Shown: one piece after another, positions 22,925-34,050 of the stretch
Layout: each line of letters opens with the position of its first letter
Numbering within the stretch: the stretch's first letter is position 1
DNA from: Strigamia acuminata
Lineage: Eukaryota > Arthropoda > Chilopoda > Geophilomorpha > Linotaeniidae
Length of the DNA: 60,000 nucleotides
Direction of reading: 5' to 3'
NCBI GenBank assembly: GCA_949358305.1
Contig: OX442316.1
Coordinates: 12,154,001-12,214,000 of the forward strand
Program-made: the position numbers and the translations under genes
The notes under the pieces: generated by a model
The model's input: the letters and a program-made list of their open reading frames with translations, nothing else
Told to the model about the DNA's origin: nothing
Databases searched by the model: none

Positions 22925-25340
22925 TTACAATGATTTAACTTCTTGCAACACAACTCCAGACATTAGTGCAACTACCAGACCGATTACTGACGTAACTAAA
23001 CTGGAATACTTGACAGAAAACCCGTATATCTACACATGAGCAAAATTAATGATTATAGCACTGATGGCTGAAAGCAAATTACAAAATTACCGCCATTTGT
23101 AAAGGTGCTTCGTTTAAGTAAATGAGCATTTTTAGTCTTTCTTTGTTCGGACAGAGGAACTGAAACGAGTTATTTTCTTTTTTCATAACTGAAAAATTGA
23201 ATATGATCTTGGATTTAATTTATATCTTACCCTCAAAGTTCGTACGCCTTCGTTGTTTACTTCAGCGATGGCCGAACTGAGTATGCCGAAGCAAAGTAAT
23301 GGCACTATAAACATTCCGAAGCTTAAAGGTGTTGGTGGCTGTGACAACCATCCGATTAGGCATATGGCAAGCCACATTACGCAGATCAACATGTAGCACA
23401 CCAGCCATCGTTTAAAAGCGCTGGAAGTTAACCGCAATGAACATTGTAGTTTCCAGTAACAGTGTAATATATCATTGGGTTTGAGGAAGTGATCGCTGTA
23501 CTCGTTTCGTCTTGAATTGTGTCGCGGTTCCTAGCATTGTAATTAGAAAATATTAATAAGATAAAACCTGGAAAATAATATGATAATTGAAAACAACTTA
23601 ACCACAATTTGAACATGCTCGTTGGTGATGTTTTTATCGCTAGAAACAACGTAGATAGCTGTAAAAAAAAAGAATTGAAATAGAGTAAAGTTTAATGGAA
23701 TGAAAGCCCCAACCGGTGCACGATAAGGAGATGTGAGCAATTATCTTCTGAGGTCGAAGTATTAGCATTTTTTACCAGGGATTGATGTTCTGTCGTTGAA
23801 ATTGTCCATTTCTTTTTCATCTGAAGACGAATTGCTGTCGTCTATATCTTCGATATCAATAGCATCTGCATGGTATTGATTGGTTCATATTAGCAAATCT
23901 CGGTTTGTCAATGCTAATACATACCGTCCATTAAATTCGAGCTAATTGTCGATGTCGAGAAAGTCCTCCTTCTCATTTCGTCATGAGCTATGGCGTCTTT
24001 CTCCAATTCTTTAATGAACTGTCTTATCTCTGAAATAAGCTTACTATAGTGGTAACTATTATATTATGTTAACATTACTTTCTTACCTAGACAATGGGTC
24101 CTACAAACAGATAAAATAAGTATAGCAATCATCAAATTCCATATAAAACTAAATATTAAAGAGACAATTCTTGATATCAATGTGATAATGCAAACAACAG
24201 GAGCCAGTTTAACTATTTTCAAAAAGATTTGAACGTGAATAAAAACTTTACCATATTAACGATCACTGCACAAAAATTTAGATTTCCATGCACGGAAAGA
24301 CACTGTAAGTCAATACTTTCCAATGAAGAAAGATCGGTGTTTTTACCTTGCAAAACAAAGATTTCCCTAATAACTTACCGGTACGTTTACAACTTTGGTA
24401 AATTCTAACATTATTGAAATGTCTCTCCAGAAGAAAAAATATATTTTTGGTGCAGTGAATTTTATACCATACTTGAATTGCATTGACCGGAGTGGAATCG
24501 GTAATACGATTCGTACACATTTAATCCAAAGAAAAGAAATGCCATAAAGGACATTAAATGTGCAGCTTTACATTTAAGAATGGTTTTGCTGTGCATTTTC
24601 ACATATTTTACGAAGGACTGATGGGTAAGCATACGATAGGCTAATTTATTGGCGTACACAGTTAAAAGAGCAAAAGAAGTAAAGATGACAGTTTCAACGG
24701 TTCGTTTTAAAACCGTTCTCCCCGAGTTTTTCATTGCAACATCACGTATATCGAGCCTTAAGAAATTGTTAAAATCAAATACTGATAATGTAGGTAGGGT
24801 AATTTCATTGTCGTACCAAACACTCAAGATGATGTAACATAAAGATGATGCAAAAGTCAAAACGTGCAAAAATGTTGCTAAGTATGGTTTATCACCTGGG
24901 TGTAAAGGAATTCCCAGTAGTTTTGCAATGATCTTCCAAATTGTTGGAGGAATTGTTGGTACGTTATACATTTGTGGTATTTTCCAACATTTAGTTTCCA
25001 TCCCATCGTTTTTGTAAGTTGATGGGATGAATTTGAGAGACGATTTGACATGAAAGTCTCCGATCGAATCTTCTGCCAATTCTTGATTAATTTCCCTGAG
25101 AAAATTGTCAAATTAATAGTGAAGAATGACTAATGATTTTTTAATCTTTTATTTAATACTCTGAACCACGCTTTGTTTGTTCTTCATTGGTAGGTACATC
25201 AACTAAAAAAAAAAAGGAAGACAATTTTATTCCACTACACACGTGTCTACCTTTAAAATCTTTAACGCGCCCATGTTGACCTTGACCCCAATAACACGAA
25301 CCGAACAACTTGTACTGTTGCTCGCAAGTTCAGCACGTAT
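22925..25340 (-). CDS. Gustatory-receptor-like seven-transmembrane protein
   Basis: Minus-strand exons at 25250-?, 25202-25160, 25095-24468, 24424-24379, 24346-24252, 24212-24087, 24029-23925, 23865-23776, 23658-23603, 23530-23231, 23159-23091 and 23029-22925 assemble into a multipass membrane protein of about 570 residues. Hydrophobic segments include FLHVLTFASSLCYIILSVW, AAHLMSFMAFLFFGLNVY, CIITLISRIVSLIF, CYMLICVMWLAICLIGWL and LSFGMFIVPLLCFGIL. A long acidic loop contains SNSSSDEKEMDNF. The last exon, IYGFSVKYSSLVTSVIGLVV, resembles TM7 of insect gustatory receptors (GF-x4-SLxTSxxG). The junction between the 24252 and 24212 exons is out of phase by one base in my model, and the 5' end is unresolved. 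It diverges from ADHFE1. Confidence 0.58.
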
Positions 25341-25556
25341 TTTGTTCCAAATATTGATCATAAAAGTTTATTTGAATCTTATTTCAATGATTTCTGATAC
25401 ATTTTAAGCCTGGAATGTTTAGGCCAAGTAAAAGGGTAGATAATATTATTAATCATTACGTAATGATGAATTTTATGTTTTTTTTTAAAGATTATGTGTT
25501 TATGATAAACAAGCAACTCAACTCACCATCATCGTCTTCAACATTTCGAACTAGAC

Positions 25557-27874
25557 ATGGCAGCTCGCGATCGCATACTGTCTTTGATGACCGCCGTTTC
25601 AAGCGTATCGTAAGTGCTTGGAAACAACTCTCCGTTTCCATATGTATTCAAATTATTGACATGGTTAGGTTTGTGTGACGATGGTGAAACAAACTGCGTA
25701 TCTGTTTACGAAATTATTTTCACACTATTCTGTACCGTATCAAGTTTCTGCTCTGGTCTGACTTTACTGTGAAATTTAATGAGTGTTCAAATTGTTATCA
25801 GATTAGTTGTCATATCACAATAGATTTCCTTTCCTGTCGCTAACGAAGTGGAAATAGGACCTAGTCAAATTTTAATTTTATTTTTATTTTTTGTTTGTAT
25901 TAGACAACGTTGTCCTGCTCATGCAACTCACTCGTCAAGTTGTTCTCTGGGTAAACAGATTGGGTACAAACAATCCGAATATGCATTTGAGGTAATTGAA
26001 AAATAAAATTATTATATCGTTTTACCAACATTAGTCTAATGTTTTTCTCAGATGTCATTTTCAAGTATTCGTTACGGCCCTGGTGTCACGCAGGAAGTTG
26101 GAAAAGTATGAAATATAAAGATGTTACAAAAAAAATATGAGATAAATGAACAATTTTATAATTTTAGGACCTGAAATCGATGGGTGCTAAAAAAGTCTGC
26201 ATTATGACTGACCCATACTTGTCAACTTTACCTCCGTTATCTTCGGTGAAAAATGCACTCACTGCAGAACAAATTTATTTTGATATTTATAACAAAGTAA
26301 GGATAGAACCGACGGATAAAAGGTAATTTTTAATAATAAATTCAGGGTTCAATCTTTTCAAAATATCATTTTTTTTCTACATTAATTTCAGTTTTAAAGA
26401 TGCAATTAACTACGCGAAGAACGGAGCATACGATGCTTTTGTAGCAGTAGGTGGAGGATCGGTTATAGACACTTGTAAGGCTGCCAATTTATATTCCACT
26501 AATTCTAAAGCTCAATTTTTGGACTATGTTAATAAACCTATAGGAAGAGGACAAACAGTTGAGCATAAATTAAAACCCCTTATAGCAAGTAAGTATTTAT
26601 AAAAATAAAATGTATAGTGACTTTAGAAAAGATCTAAATAAAATATTATTTAGTCCCAACCACAAGTGGAACTGGTAGTGAAACAACATGCATAGCGATT
26701 TTTGATTATGAGCCATTGAATACAAAAACTGGTAGATATTATTTTTTTTAAATTAAAAGATCATCAAGTACTTAATTTTTATGCTAGGTATTGCCAGTCG
26801 TGCACTGAAACCAACTTTAGCTTTGGTTGACCCTTTACATACGTTATATATGCACGAAAGAGTTTGCGCTAATAGTGGATTTGACGTGTTGTGGTAAAAT
26901 TAAAAATAGAATTTAGATTATTTATTTATTTATTTATTTAGATTGTAACTTTTAGTCACGCTTTGGAATCATACACTGCGTTAAAATTCAACGAGAGAGA
27001 ACCAAGGCCGGAGTCACCTGACCAAAGGCCGGTTTATCAAGGCAGCAATCCTATCAGCGACATTTGGTCGCTCGAAGCCCTTCGCATTATTAAATCTTTT
27101 TTTAAAAGGTAATAATTAAGACAAATAACGCAATATTTTAAATTGTATTTTTGTTTTTATTAATTTCTATTTTTAGAGCTGTTTACAACAACGATGATGT
27201 TGAAGCGAGGTCTAAAATGCACTTGGCGAGTTCCCTCGCGGGAATCGGATTTGGAAATGCTGGAGTCCATTTATGGTACGCTAACATTTATTTACTTATT
27301 TATTTATTTGTTTGTAATGTGATTTTTAATTTAAATTTTTAGTCACGGCATGTCGTACCCAATTTCCGGGATGGTTACGAAATATAAAGCAAGTGGTTAC
27401 AATGTTGCTCACCCAATTGTGGTTTGTAGAAAAAAAGCTGTCAAAATTATTTTGAAATTTTGAAATTTTTCGTTTTAAGCCTCATGGACTGTCGGTTGTG
27501 ATGACGGCACCTGCGGTATTTAAATTTACAGCACCTATGCTCCCCGAGCGACATCTGCAAGTCGCTAACATTCTTGGTTATTAATTTTGTAATTGTTTAT
27601 TATAGGACAAATTTATAAGAATTGTATTGCAGGTAAAGACACTTCTAATGCCAAACTGGATGACGCCGGTGCCATTTTAGCGGATGTTTTAACCGAGATA
27701 ATGCTCGACATGAAAGTGGATAATGGATTATCGTCACTCGGTTTCACGAGCAAAGACATCCCAGCACTCGTTGAAGGTACCCTACCTCAACATCGCGTCA
27801 CAAAATTGTCCCCGAGAGCTCACACTGCGGATGATTTAGCGGAACTCTTTGAAAAATCCATGACTGTGTACTAA
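25557..27874 (+). CDS. ADHFE1: Hydroxyacid-oxoacid transhydrogenase, mitochondrial
   Basis: Twelve exons (25557-25609, 25904-25991, 26052-26105, 26168-26322, 26392-26588, 26654-26731, 26788-26893, 26956-27108, 27177-27275, 27343-27421, 27480-27576, 27633-27874) give 466 residues; human ADHFE1 has 467. The Arg/Ser-rich N-terminus fits a mitochondrial presequence. Iron-dependent alcohol dehydrogenase landmarks are [19 protein letters not shown] (nucleotide-binding GGGS), [11 protein letters not shown], the metal-site region [25 protein letters not shown] and VPHGLSVV. The C-terminus [16 protein letters not shown] matches the family end to end. The enzyme oxidises gamma-hydroxybutyrate to succinic semialdehyde while reducing 2-oxoglutarate to 2-hydroxyglutarate. 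Its stop is 60 bp from that of convergent LIPT1. Confidence 0.96.
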
Positions 27875-27934
27875 TATTAAGTAATTTTTTTTAATATACT
27901 TTATTTACCAAAAGAAAAAATAATTCTGTACAAT

Positions 27935-29344
27935 TTAAGCTCTTCTGATTAGGTCCTTGAGACATTTAAAAATAAATTTGATTCGTTCATCATTTGTTTT
28001 GTTCGTAAACGAATTCATGTCTGATGTCATTGCATCAATTTTGAATAATTTATTAACTATGGTTTGTTGTAAAAATATTAATAGTTGGTTGGGAAGAAAG
28101 TCTTCTGGGGTTATTGAAAATTCCTCAATTTTCGCACGGTAAACTTGAAGCGTTAAAGTCACAGGAGTTCGTTCGGTTTGCACTGCTGTCGAAAGTCCTC
28201 GATGAAACTCGCGATGAGTTTCGTGCGGGTCGTAAAATCTCGATGTAGTTTCAAACTGCTTCGAAATGACGAATCTAGAAACAAATTTTTTTTTTAAATT
28301 GTGAGGTGTTTATACATAGAACTTTGTAAAGTTTACCTCGGCGTGTGTCCGAAAACCCAATTCCAATCACGCAAATCACTTTTAATCATTTCTAAACCGG
28401 GATAGTGCGTTTCATTTGGTTCAATACTATCATACTTTGTACTTTCCTGCCAATAACACCGCATGACAAATTGGTATTTATCTTAGATTATTTTTTTTGT
28501 TACATTTCCCAAATATTCCTTCGAAATTGCTTCAACCAAGGGCCAAAAATCGACTTCTTTACGCTCATCTTGAAGGTTTCTCACGGTTCCTCTCACACTG
28601 GCAGTTGCATTGCTTTGAATATTGCTCTAGAAGTAAATTATCTTAGTAAATGCTTGAATAGAAAAGTTAGTTTAAAATATTTTACAATTACATCGTCTTT
28701 ATCCAGAGACTTTATCAACGAAACTTTATCTGCGTTAAACAGTACTGTACAGTGATGATATGCAGTTGGATTTCCTAATTTAGCGGCGGTTCCTGATATC
28801 TGAAATAGTTAATCGCGGTTTTTAGACGAGTTGGTGATTGTTTTGATGATTTGCTTACTTTAAATTCCCCGTTTAAAATAATATCTTCTCTCTTGGAGAT
28901 TTGGACATCTAAATTCCAGCGCTTGATGAGTGAGTTACAAATCAGTTCCAAGTTATTGCGCCGGTTGTATTTTTTCCTCGTAGTGAAGAAAGTGCAATTT
29001 AGATTTCCTAAATCGTGGTAGACAGCTCCTCCACCGCTGTTTCTTCGAGCTAGATCGATTTTATTATTCTTGATGTAATTTAAATCACATTCCAGCCAAG
29101 GGTTTTGATGTCTTCCAATGACAACTGCTGGTTTGTTCCTCCAAAGAAATAAAACTTCGTGATCATCAAATTTTTTATTTTTATACAACCAATCCTCTAC
29201 TGCTAGATTTGTGTATATATCATTGCTTAAGGACACTAAAACAGTCCTGGAAATTGTATTCAACAGTCTTGTGTGATTTGAATTTAAAAGTTGTGCATAT
29301 AATGTTGCTCGACGCGTATTAAAAAGCAGTTTTGGAAATGCCAT
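27935..29344 (-). CDS. LIPT1: Lipoyl amidotransferase LIPT1, mitochondrial
   Basis: Five exons (29344-28859, 28799-28692, 28626-28504, 28446-28337, 28274-27935) give 388 residues; the human protein has 373. Landmarks of the LplA/LipB fold are VLFLWRNKPAVVIGRHQNPW, the lipoate-binding loop DLARRNSGGGAVYHDLGNLN and KISGTAAKLGNPTAYHHCT with the conserved Lys of the family. The accessory domain follows (LEMIKSDLRDWNWVFGHTPR). An N-terminal Arg-rich, acid-poor stretch suits mitochondrial import. LIPT1 moves lipoyl groups from GCSH to the E2 subunits of 2-oxoacid dehydrogenases. It shares its 3' intergenic spacer with ADHFE1. Confidence 0.95.
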
Positions 29345-29641
29345 TATAGTCGATATAATGTTGTTAAAATCATCTGCTGCGATGTATAAGCTGGAGGTAT
29401 CGGTCTATTCCTATCCAAGTAGCGAGGCAATCATCGGTGGCGCTGCTTCATGTGCCTAAGTTTTGATTGGCTGTTGTTACAACCAAGGTTAGCGAGCGAG
29501 TTTTCGAGTTTCAGCTTCTTCTTGTTCGTTTATTTACGTTCGTGCGAATGTACCTCCAAAAGAAGATGAAAGGGCGTAGATGGAAGAAATGTATGTACTG
29601 CGATTGTCTGATTGTGACTTAAGACGGAGAAATACATAAAA

Positions 29642-30116
29642 ATGTTTGCAATACGACGATCGGTGATGATCGGTTTAAACAAACTTTTTTCGCAAGTGGT
29701 GAATCTGTTAAACATAGTTTCATTAAAAATTCACGCTATTTGGGTTCGTGCACTAGGATCACATCGGATGAGTGTAGGTATAATCAGTAGAAACTTATTT
29801 GTATCGGTATTAATTATGTATATTAATTTTTTTGTTTATTTTACAATTACAGTTTTAGGCGGCGCAAAACTGCAGAGAAAATGCGACGATTATGTTGTAA
29901 TGCTTCCGTTGATGGTTATGAAATTGTGTTCAATCAGTGTTGGCAGTTTGGTTTGGTTGACAAACTCAGCCGGCGAACAGATAGTTAGGACAGCAGCTCC
30001 AAATGAACATTTGAGGAATGACATCGGTGTACATGAACAAACGTGTTGGCATTTTGGTGTGAAGGCTCGTGATTACATATTAGTAGAAGCTTACACTGGC
30101 CCGAAGATGTATTAAC
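29642..30116 (+). CDS. Fragment resembling the N-domain of AFG2/SPATA5-type AAA ATPases
   Basis: Two exons can be joined (29642-29779 and 29852-30116; donor G|GTATAA at 29779, acceptor ACAG before TTTTAGGC). The second encodes KLCSISVGSLVWLTNSAGEQ, then NDIGVHEQTCWHFGVKARDYI, a pattern like the double-psi barrel of SPATA5/AFG2 (GRPVLL...VGV.PGD). No AAA domains are found in the following 6 kb, so this is either a stand-alone N-domain protein or a broken gene. The spacing downstream (GTATTAAC...TTTTAG, only 23 nt) is too short for an intron. The following frame (LLKAIEEVRSEMIIVI) cannot be joined in phase. Confidence 0.35.
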
Positions 30117-30916
30117 ACCAAAGTGTTTTAGGGCAGTTACTTAAGGCCATAGAAGAAGTTCGGTCTGAAATGATTATCGTGATAGGTGCAATTTAATATT
30201 TTCTCCAACTTTTTCAGATTTTCCGAATCGACAGAATAATGGAAGAAATACAGAAACATCCCATCAACAACTTCATCACGAACGAATTCAAACGAGACGT
30301 TTATGGATTTATTTATCAGATATGTGCACACATTTTAGATTAAACAGAACAATTTATTAAAAACCTCATTTTTAATTGCAGTGAAAGTATCAACTAGTTA
30401 CTAGACAAACCGCATTGACCAAAGAATTTCCAAACGGACTACTAACTTGTAAGTTTTTAATCCAGTGTTGCCTGAAACAACAACGTGCGATCTGCGATGC
30501 ATATTTGATGGTGTGCGATTATTCGAATCCTATGATCCAAAGTAATTATAAGTAAATGAAATTTTTTTGTATTGTGTTGGAAATCTTGTTCATTTGATTT
30601 TAAGTTAGGGTATGCGTTAAAGTAGATGTTTCCTTTATCCTGTATCATTTTTTAAGCTAGTTTGTTCGAGTTAGATTAGTAAATACTAAGATAAAATTTA
30701 AATTATAAATTGGTTTTCACGTGAGATAATTACCGGTATGTAGAAGAAACATGACGAATAATACGATTAGGGTATTAAAAAAAAAATATCTAAATTTGCC
30801 GGACGCGAACACGCGAACTTAGAAATGTTTCTAGAAATTCACTAAAAATCACTAAAAATGCAAAAATATGACGAAGGATTTATAGAGAAAAAAAATACAA
30901 AAAAAAAACATCCACT

Positions 30917-31110
30917 GGAGCCGTCTTTGGCTTCGCGGACGGCTCTCTTGTATGAATGTTTATTTCCGGAGCACGGAGCCACCCAGTCGTTTATCAAAGG
31001 ACGTCGAAATTAGCTGAAAAAAAAAAAAACAACTCAAGAAATAACGCGAGCGGATTCGAACTCGCACGCCGACCGTCAAAGGCAGACAACATAACGTCAC
31101 ACCTACTTAT
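30917..31110 (-). mobile_element. Possible tRNA-derived SINE or tRNA relic
   Basis: On the minus strand GAGTTCGAATCCG (around 31053-31065) matches the pol III B box GGTTCGANTCC. No convincing A box or cloverleaf is visible upstream, and the T-stem bases do not pair in the canonical register. A GC-richer body follows with a hairpin GAGCCGTC...GACGGCTC at 30919-30947, then T/A-rich sequence. A tRNA-derived SINE would explain this; the evidence is limited to the B box and body. Confidence 0.3.
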
Positions 31111-31356
31111 CTCATACATGAGATATTAGATGAGTGAATTAGGCCTTGTTTATTGAATCGTATCAAGTGTTGAATATACATATACATATGAATAAATATA
31201 TTATGTTTAACACGAAGGAAGAAAGTTTAATTTTTTTATTGCAAAATGTTTGGAGAATAGAACATTTATTATGTTATTAATTTTTCATCACTAGGTGGAA
31301 TATGTGTGGCAGGAAGTTGTCACACTTCTAGAAGTTTCCATAGTTTTTGATTGGCT

Positions 31357-32000
31357 ATGCTGATTAGTGTGCACAGCAGGACTACTTTGCATATTCTTTT
31401 TTCAAGCTGGCCTTCAAGCGCAGTTTTCTCCATTCGGTGCCCGGGTCGGTGGAGGACGTACACGTCGAGGATTTCCTACGGTGAGTAAATTGATTTATTT
31501 TATTTTACGCTTTGTTTCTTGGTTTGTGGTTTCATTTATTTGTGGTTTCATTTATTTGTGGTTTGTTTTCACTTCGTTGTTAATTTAAAAAGCAATAAGT
31601 TTTAATTTGTAGTTCGTTACTTTTAACGCATTTTTAAAGTTAATTAATAGAGGTTCGTTATTTTTTAATCATTTGTACGTTTTCGGTAGTTTTTCTTTCG
31701 AAACGTCAACCTTTTTGTTTTAAATATTTTTGCATCATATTTCATGGCGCATTAAATAATAGAAGTGGCGTGTGCGTGTTTAATGTGTTTTTATTTTGGT
31801 TTCGACGGATTGTGTAGATTTTATATAGTTTATTAATTTTACTAGTTATTAATTGTTTTTATTTCAGAGATTCAACCAAGGATTTCTAATGCTGCCAACC
31901 TGGAAGATTCTGCACTAAAGCTTTTTATTTACATTTTTTTTATATTTGTAATTTTTTATTCTTATGTGTAATTTTTTTCTTTAAGCGAAATAAAAGTTAT
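31357..32000 (+). ncRNA. Two-exon transcript of unclear coding potential
   Basis: A strong donor (CTACG|GTGAGT at 31481) and acceptor (TTTCAG before 31868) flank a 387-bp intron, followed by AATAAA at 31989. Exon 1 is GC-richer than its surroundings. Two frames stay open across the junction: one from ATG 31357 (MLISVHSRTTLHILFSS...) and one reading FSPFGARVGGGRTRRGFPT into RFNQGFLMLPTWKILH. Neither resembles a family I know. A non-coding RNA or an orphan small protein are both possible. Confidence 0.35.
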
Positions 32001-32020
32001 TTGTGTGTATTGTAATTTTT

Positions 32021-32072
32021 CTGCAAGTTTTATTTCAACTATGATTTTGTATAGTTGAAATAAAACTTGCAG
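32021..32072. repeat. Perfect 22-bp hairpin with 8-base loop
   Basis: CTGCAAGTTTTATTTCAACT at 32021 is perfectly inverted at 32051-32072, with loop GATTTTGT. Each arm contains a poly-A signal-like word (AATAAA) for one strand. It sits just after the poly-A signal of the two-exon transcript. Confidence 0.85.
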
Positions 32073-32339
32073 TAAAATTATAATTGTACAATATAACTTT
32101 AAATTATAATTTCTTTAGTACTTTATTTAAAATGGGAAATCTGTATACCCACCCACCATCCCCTTTTTTATACTAAGTCCAAACCTATAAAAATTTGGCA
32201 TAGATTCGCCTTTTTGGACTTAGAATATTTTTGCGAATAAATGACATAGCTTATAAAAAATAAAACTTTATTAAAATAAAATACACTTTACAAAAAAAAA
32301 ACTTACAAATTTTTCCTTAAAAGGAAAAAAAAATGGCTA

Positions 32340-32796
32340 ATCAAAGGTTTAAGCGGGTTATAACGGACCATTTAAGGATAATCTCGGGTAAACATCCCCC
32401 TTGAGACTCCGCCGTTTTACCACACCTGGGACCCAGAGTGTGCCACGCTCTGGGCCCCCATGTAGTATCCCACGATGTCTTCCTGGTAATGGTTTTAACC
32501 TAAACTTAAAATAATTATCAAATAAATATAACAAAAATACATAAGTTATACAAAAAAATATGAGTAAAAACAATTATACGAAAATACAATTAAAAGTCAT
32601 ACATACGAAAATACAATTAAAAGTCATACATACGAAAATACGAGTAAAAATAATAATTATATAAAAAAAATAATTATACAAAAATACTAGATTGGAATTA
32701 AAATAATGCTGTAATTTGTTTACGTCATCATGGAAAAAGAGATGTCTTAGTAGCTCTAGTTGTCTACGCCATTTGTCGTTGGATCCGTGGATAAAC
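32340..32796 (-). other. Possible minus-strand spliced exons of an orphan gene
   Basis: An acceptor (AAATAG) before 32796 leads to an open frame reading FIHGSNDKWRRQLELLRHLFF. A second acceptor (GTTTAG) before 32499 leads to a GC-richer block that is open in two frames (RLKPLPGRHRGILHGGPERG in one). That block contains an inverted CCCAGAG/CTCTGGG pair near 32430-32450. No family was recognised and donors are weak. Confidence 0.25.
32575..32645. repeat. Tandem repeat, about 26-bp unit
   Basis: Two and a half copies of ATACGAAAATACAATTAAAA followed by GTCATAC. Confidence 0.8.
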
Positions 32797-33072
32797 CTAT
32801 TTAAAGAAAACCGCAGAATAACTAACATTTTCCTATAATATAAATTAATTTACGTGTAATTATAATAAATTTAGATAAAATATTAAATACCTAAACCTAA
32901 AGAAACTAAATGAATATACTCGATATCGATATGTAACACAATACAAATGATAGCTAACCGTAGAAATTAATAAAATTTAAGCGAAGCGAAAACGTGTAAT
33001 AATTAATTGTATAAGAAGGAAGAAATTATGAAAACGCTAAATGAAAGCTAAATGAAAGCTAAAAACCAACAA

Positions 33073-33520
33073 AATTAGAGCAGAACTCACCTCAGAATGC
33101 CGTGTTCAAGTAGCCTTGTGCCGTGTTCGTCGCTTGCGTGCCGGAACAAACGAATGAAGAATTAAGCGAAAGGCAAAAATGCAAAGTAGCAAATGCCTTA
33201 TCATCTAATTTGAATAACCAATTAAAACTCACAGAAATTTCAAGAAAAAACGTCAGTTGCTCGCGTGACGTAATCTTCGTTCGTCGTTATTGGGCCTATT
33301 TCAAAAAATGCAAATAAGTAACTAATAAAAACCTCAGCTAAATGTAATAATTTAACACGTACCGGTAATTATAACACAATTGGATAAAAACCAAGAAACT
33401 AAATAAAACCTAAAAAGTAAAATTCGAGTAAACTAACCTTAGAACGCCGTAATCGAATTTGAATAACCAATAAAAAATCAGAGTAATTTCCAGAAAAAAC
33501 ATCAAATTTCTGCGTGTTGC
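33073..33520. repeat. Diverged direct duplication
   Basis: 33073-33290 and 33410-33520 share ordered words: AACTCACCTCAGAATGCCGTG against AACTAACCTTAGAACGCCGTA, then AATTTGAATAACCAAT(T)AAAA, then TTTC(A/C)AGAAAAAACRTCA. The duplication is old and partly deleted. Confidence 0.6.
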
Positions 33521-34050
33521 TATCTGATGATAAAAATTATAAACAAAGAAATCTCAAAAGCGTTGCTAAGCAACGCAGCTTTGAGTGCATCATTTAAATG
33601 CGTGCTAAACTGAAAGAAGCCTCATCATCAATTAAAGCCGAAAACACAAATTGACACAGTTCAATCCACTCAATACAATTTCATGGGATAATTATTTTCG
33701 AACACATAATGCTGTGTTGCGTAGTTCTCCATTGCAATTACAAATGATGAGCTGCAGTGAAGTTCAAGTTTCTTGTCGTATGTCTAAAGTTGACTTTCAA
33801 ACTAATGTAAAATAGTTGAAAACTAGCCAATCAGACAAAAATTATTTAGTCTGAGAAAACTTGTTCTTTCTTTACAAGAAAGAGGAATTCATTTAGAGTT
33901 AATTGAATTTTTATAAGATTTGGTCTGCTTAGAAATATGCAGGAAAAACACGATGACCATATTTTCTGCGTCGGACATCGGAATTCTGAAACAATTTTAA
34001 ATAGAGCTAGAGGAAATATAAATGCTCGTATTTCAAAAATTCTGTAAATC

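Noticed and set aside
24878-25111. 77-codon minus-strand ORF in the receptor gene
   Set aside because: It is the wrong frame of exon 25095-24468; the other frame gives continuous transmembrane segments across six further exons.
31035-31110. Functional tRNA gene on the minus strand
   Set aside because: A B-box-like word is present, but the T stem does not pair and no A box or anticodon stem was found, so it is listed only as a possible SINE or relic.
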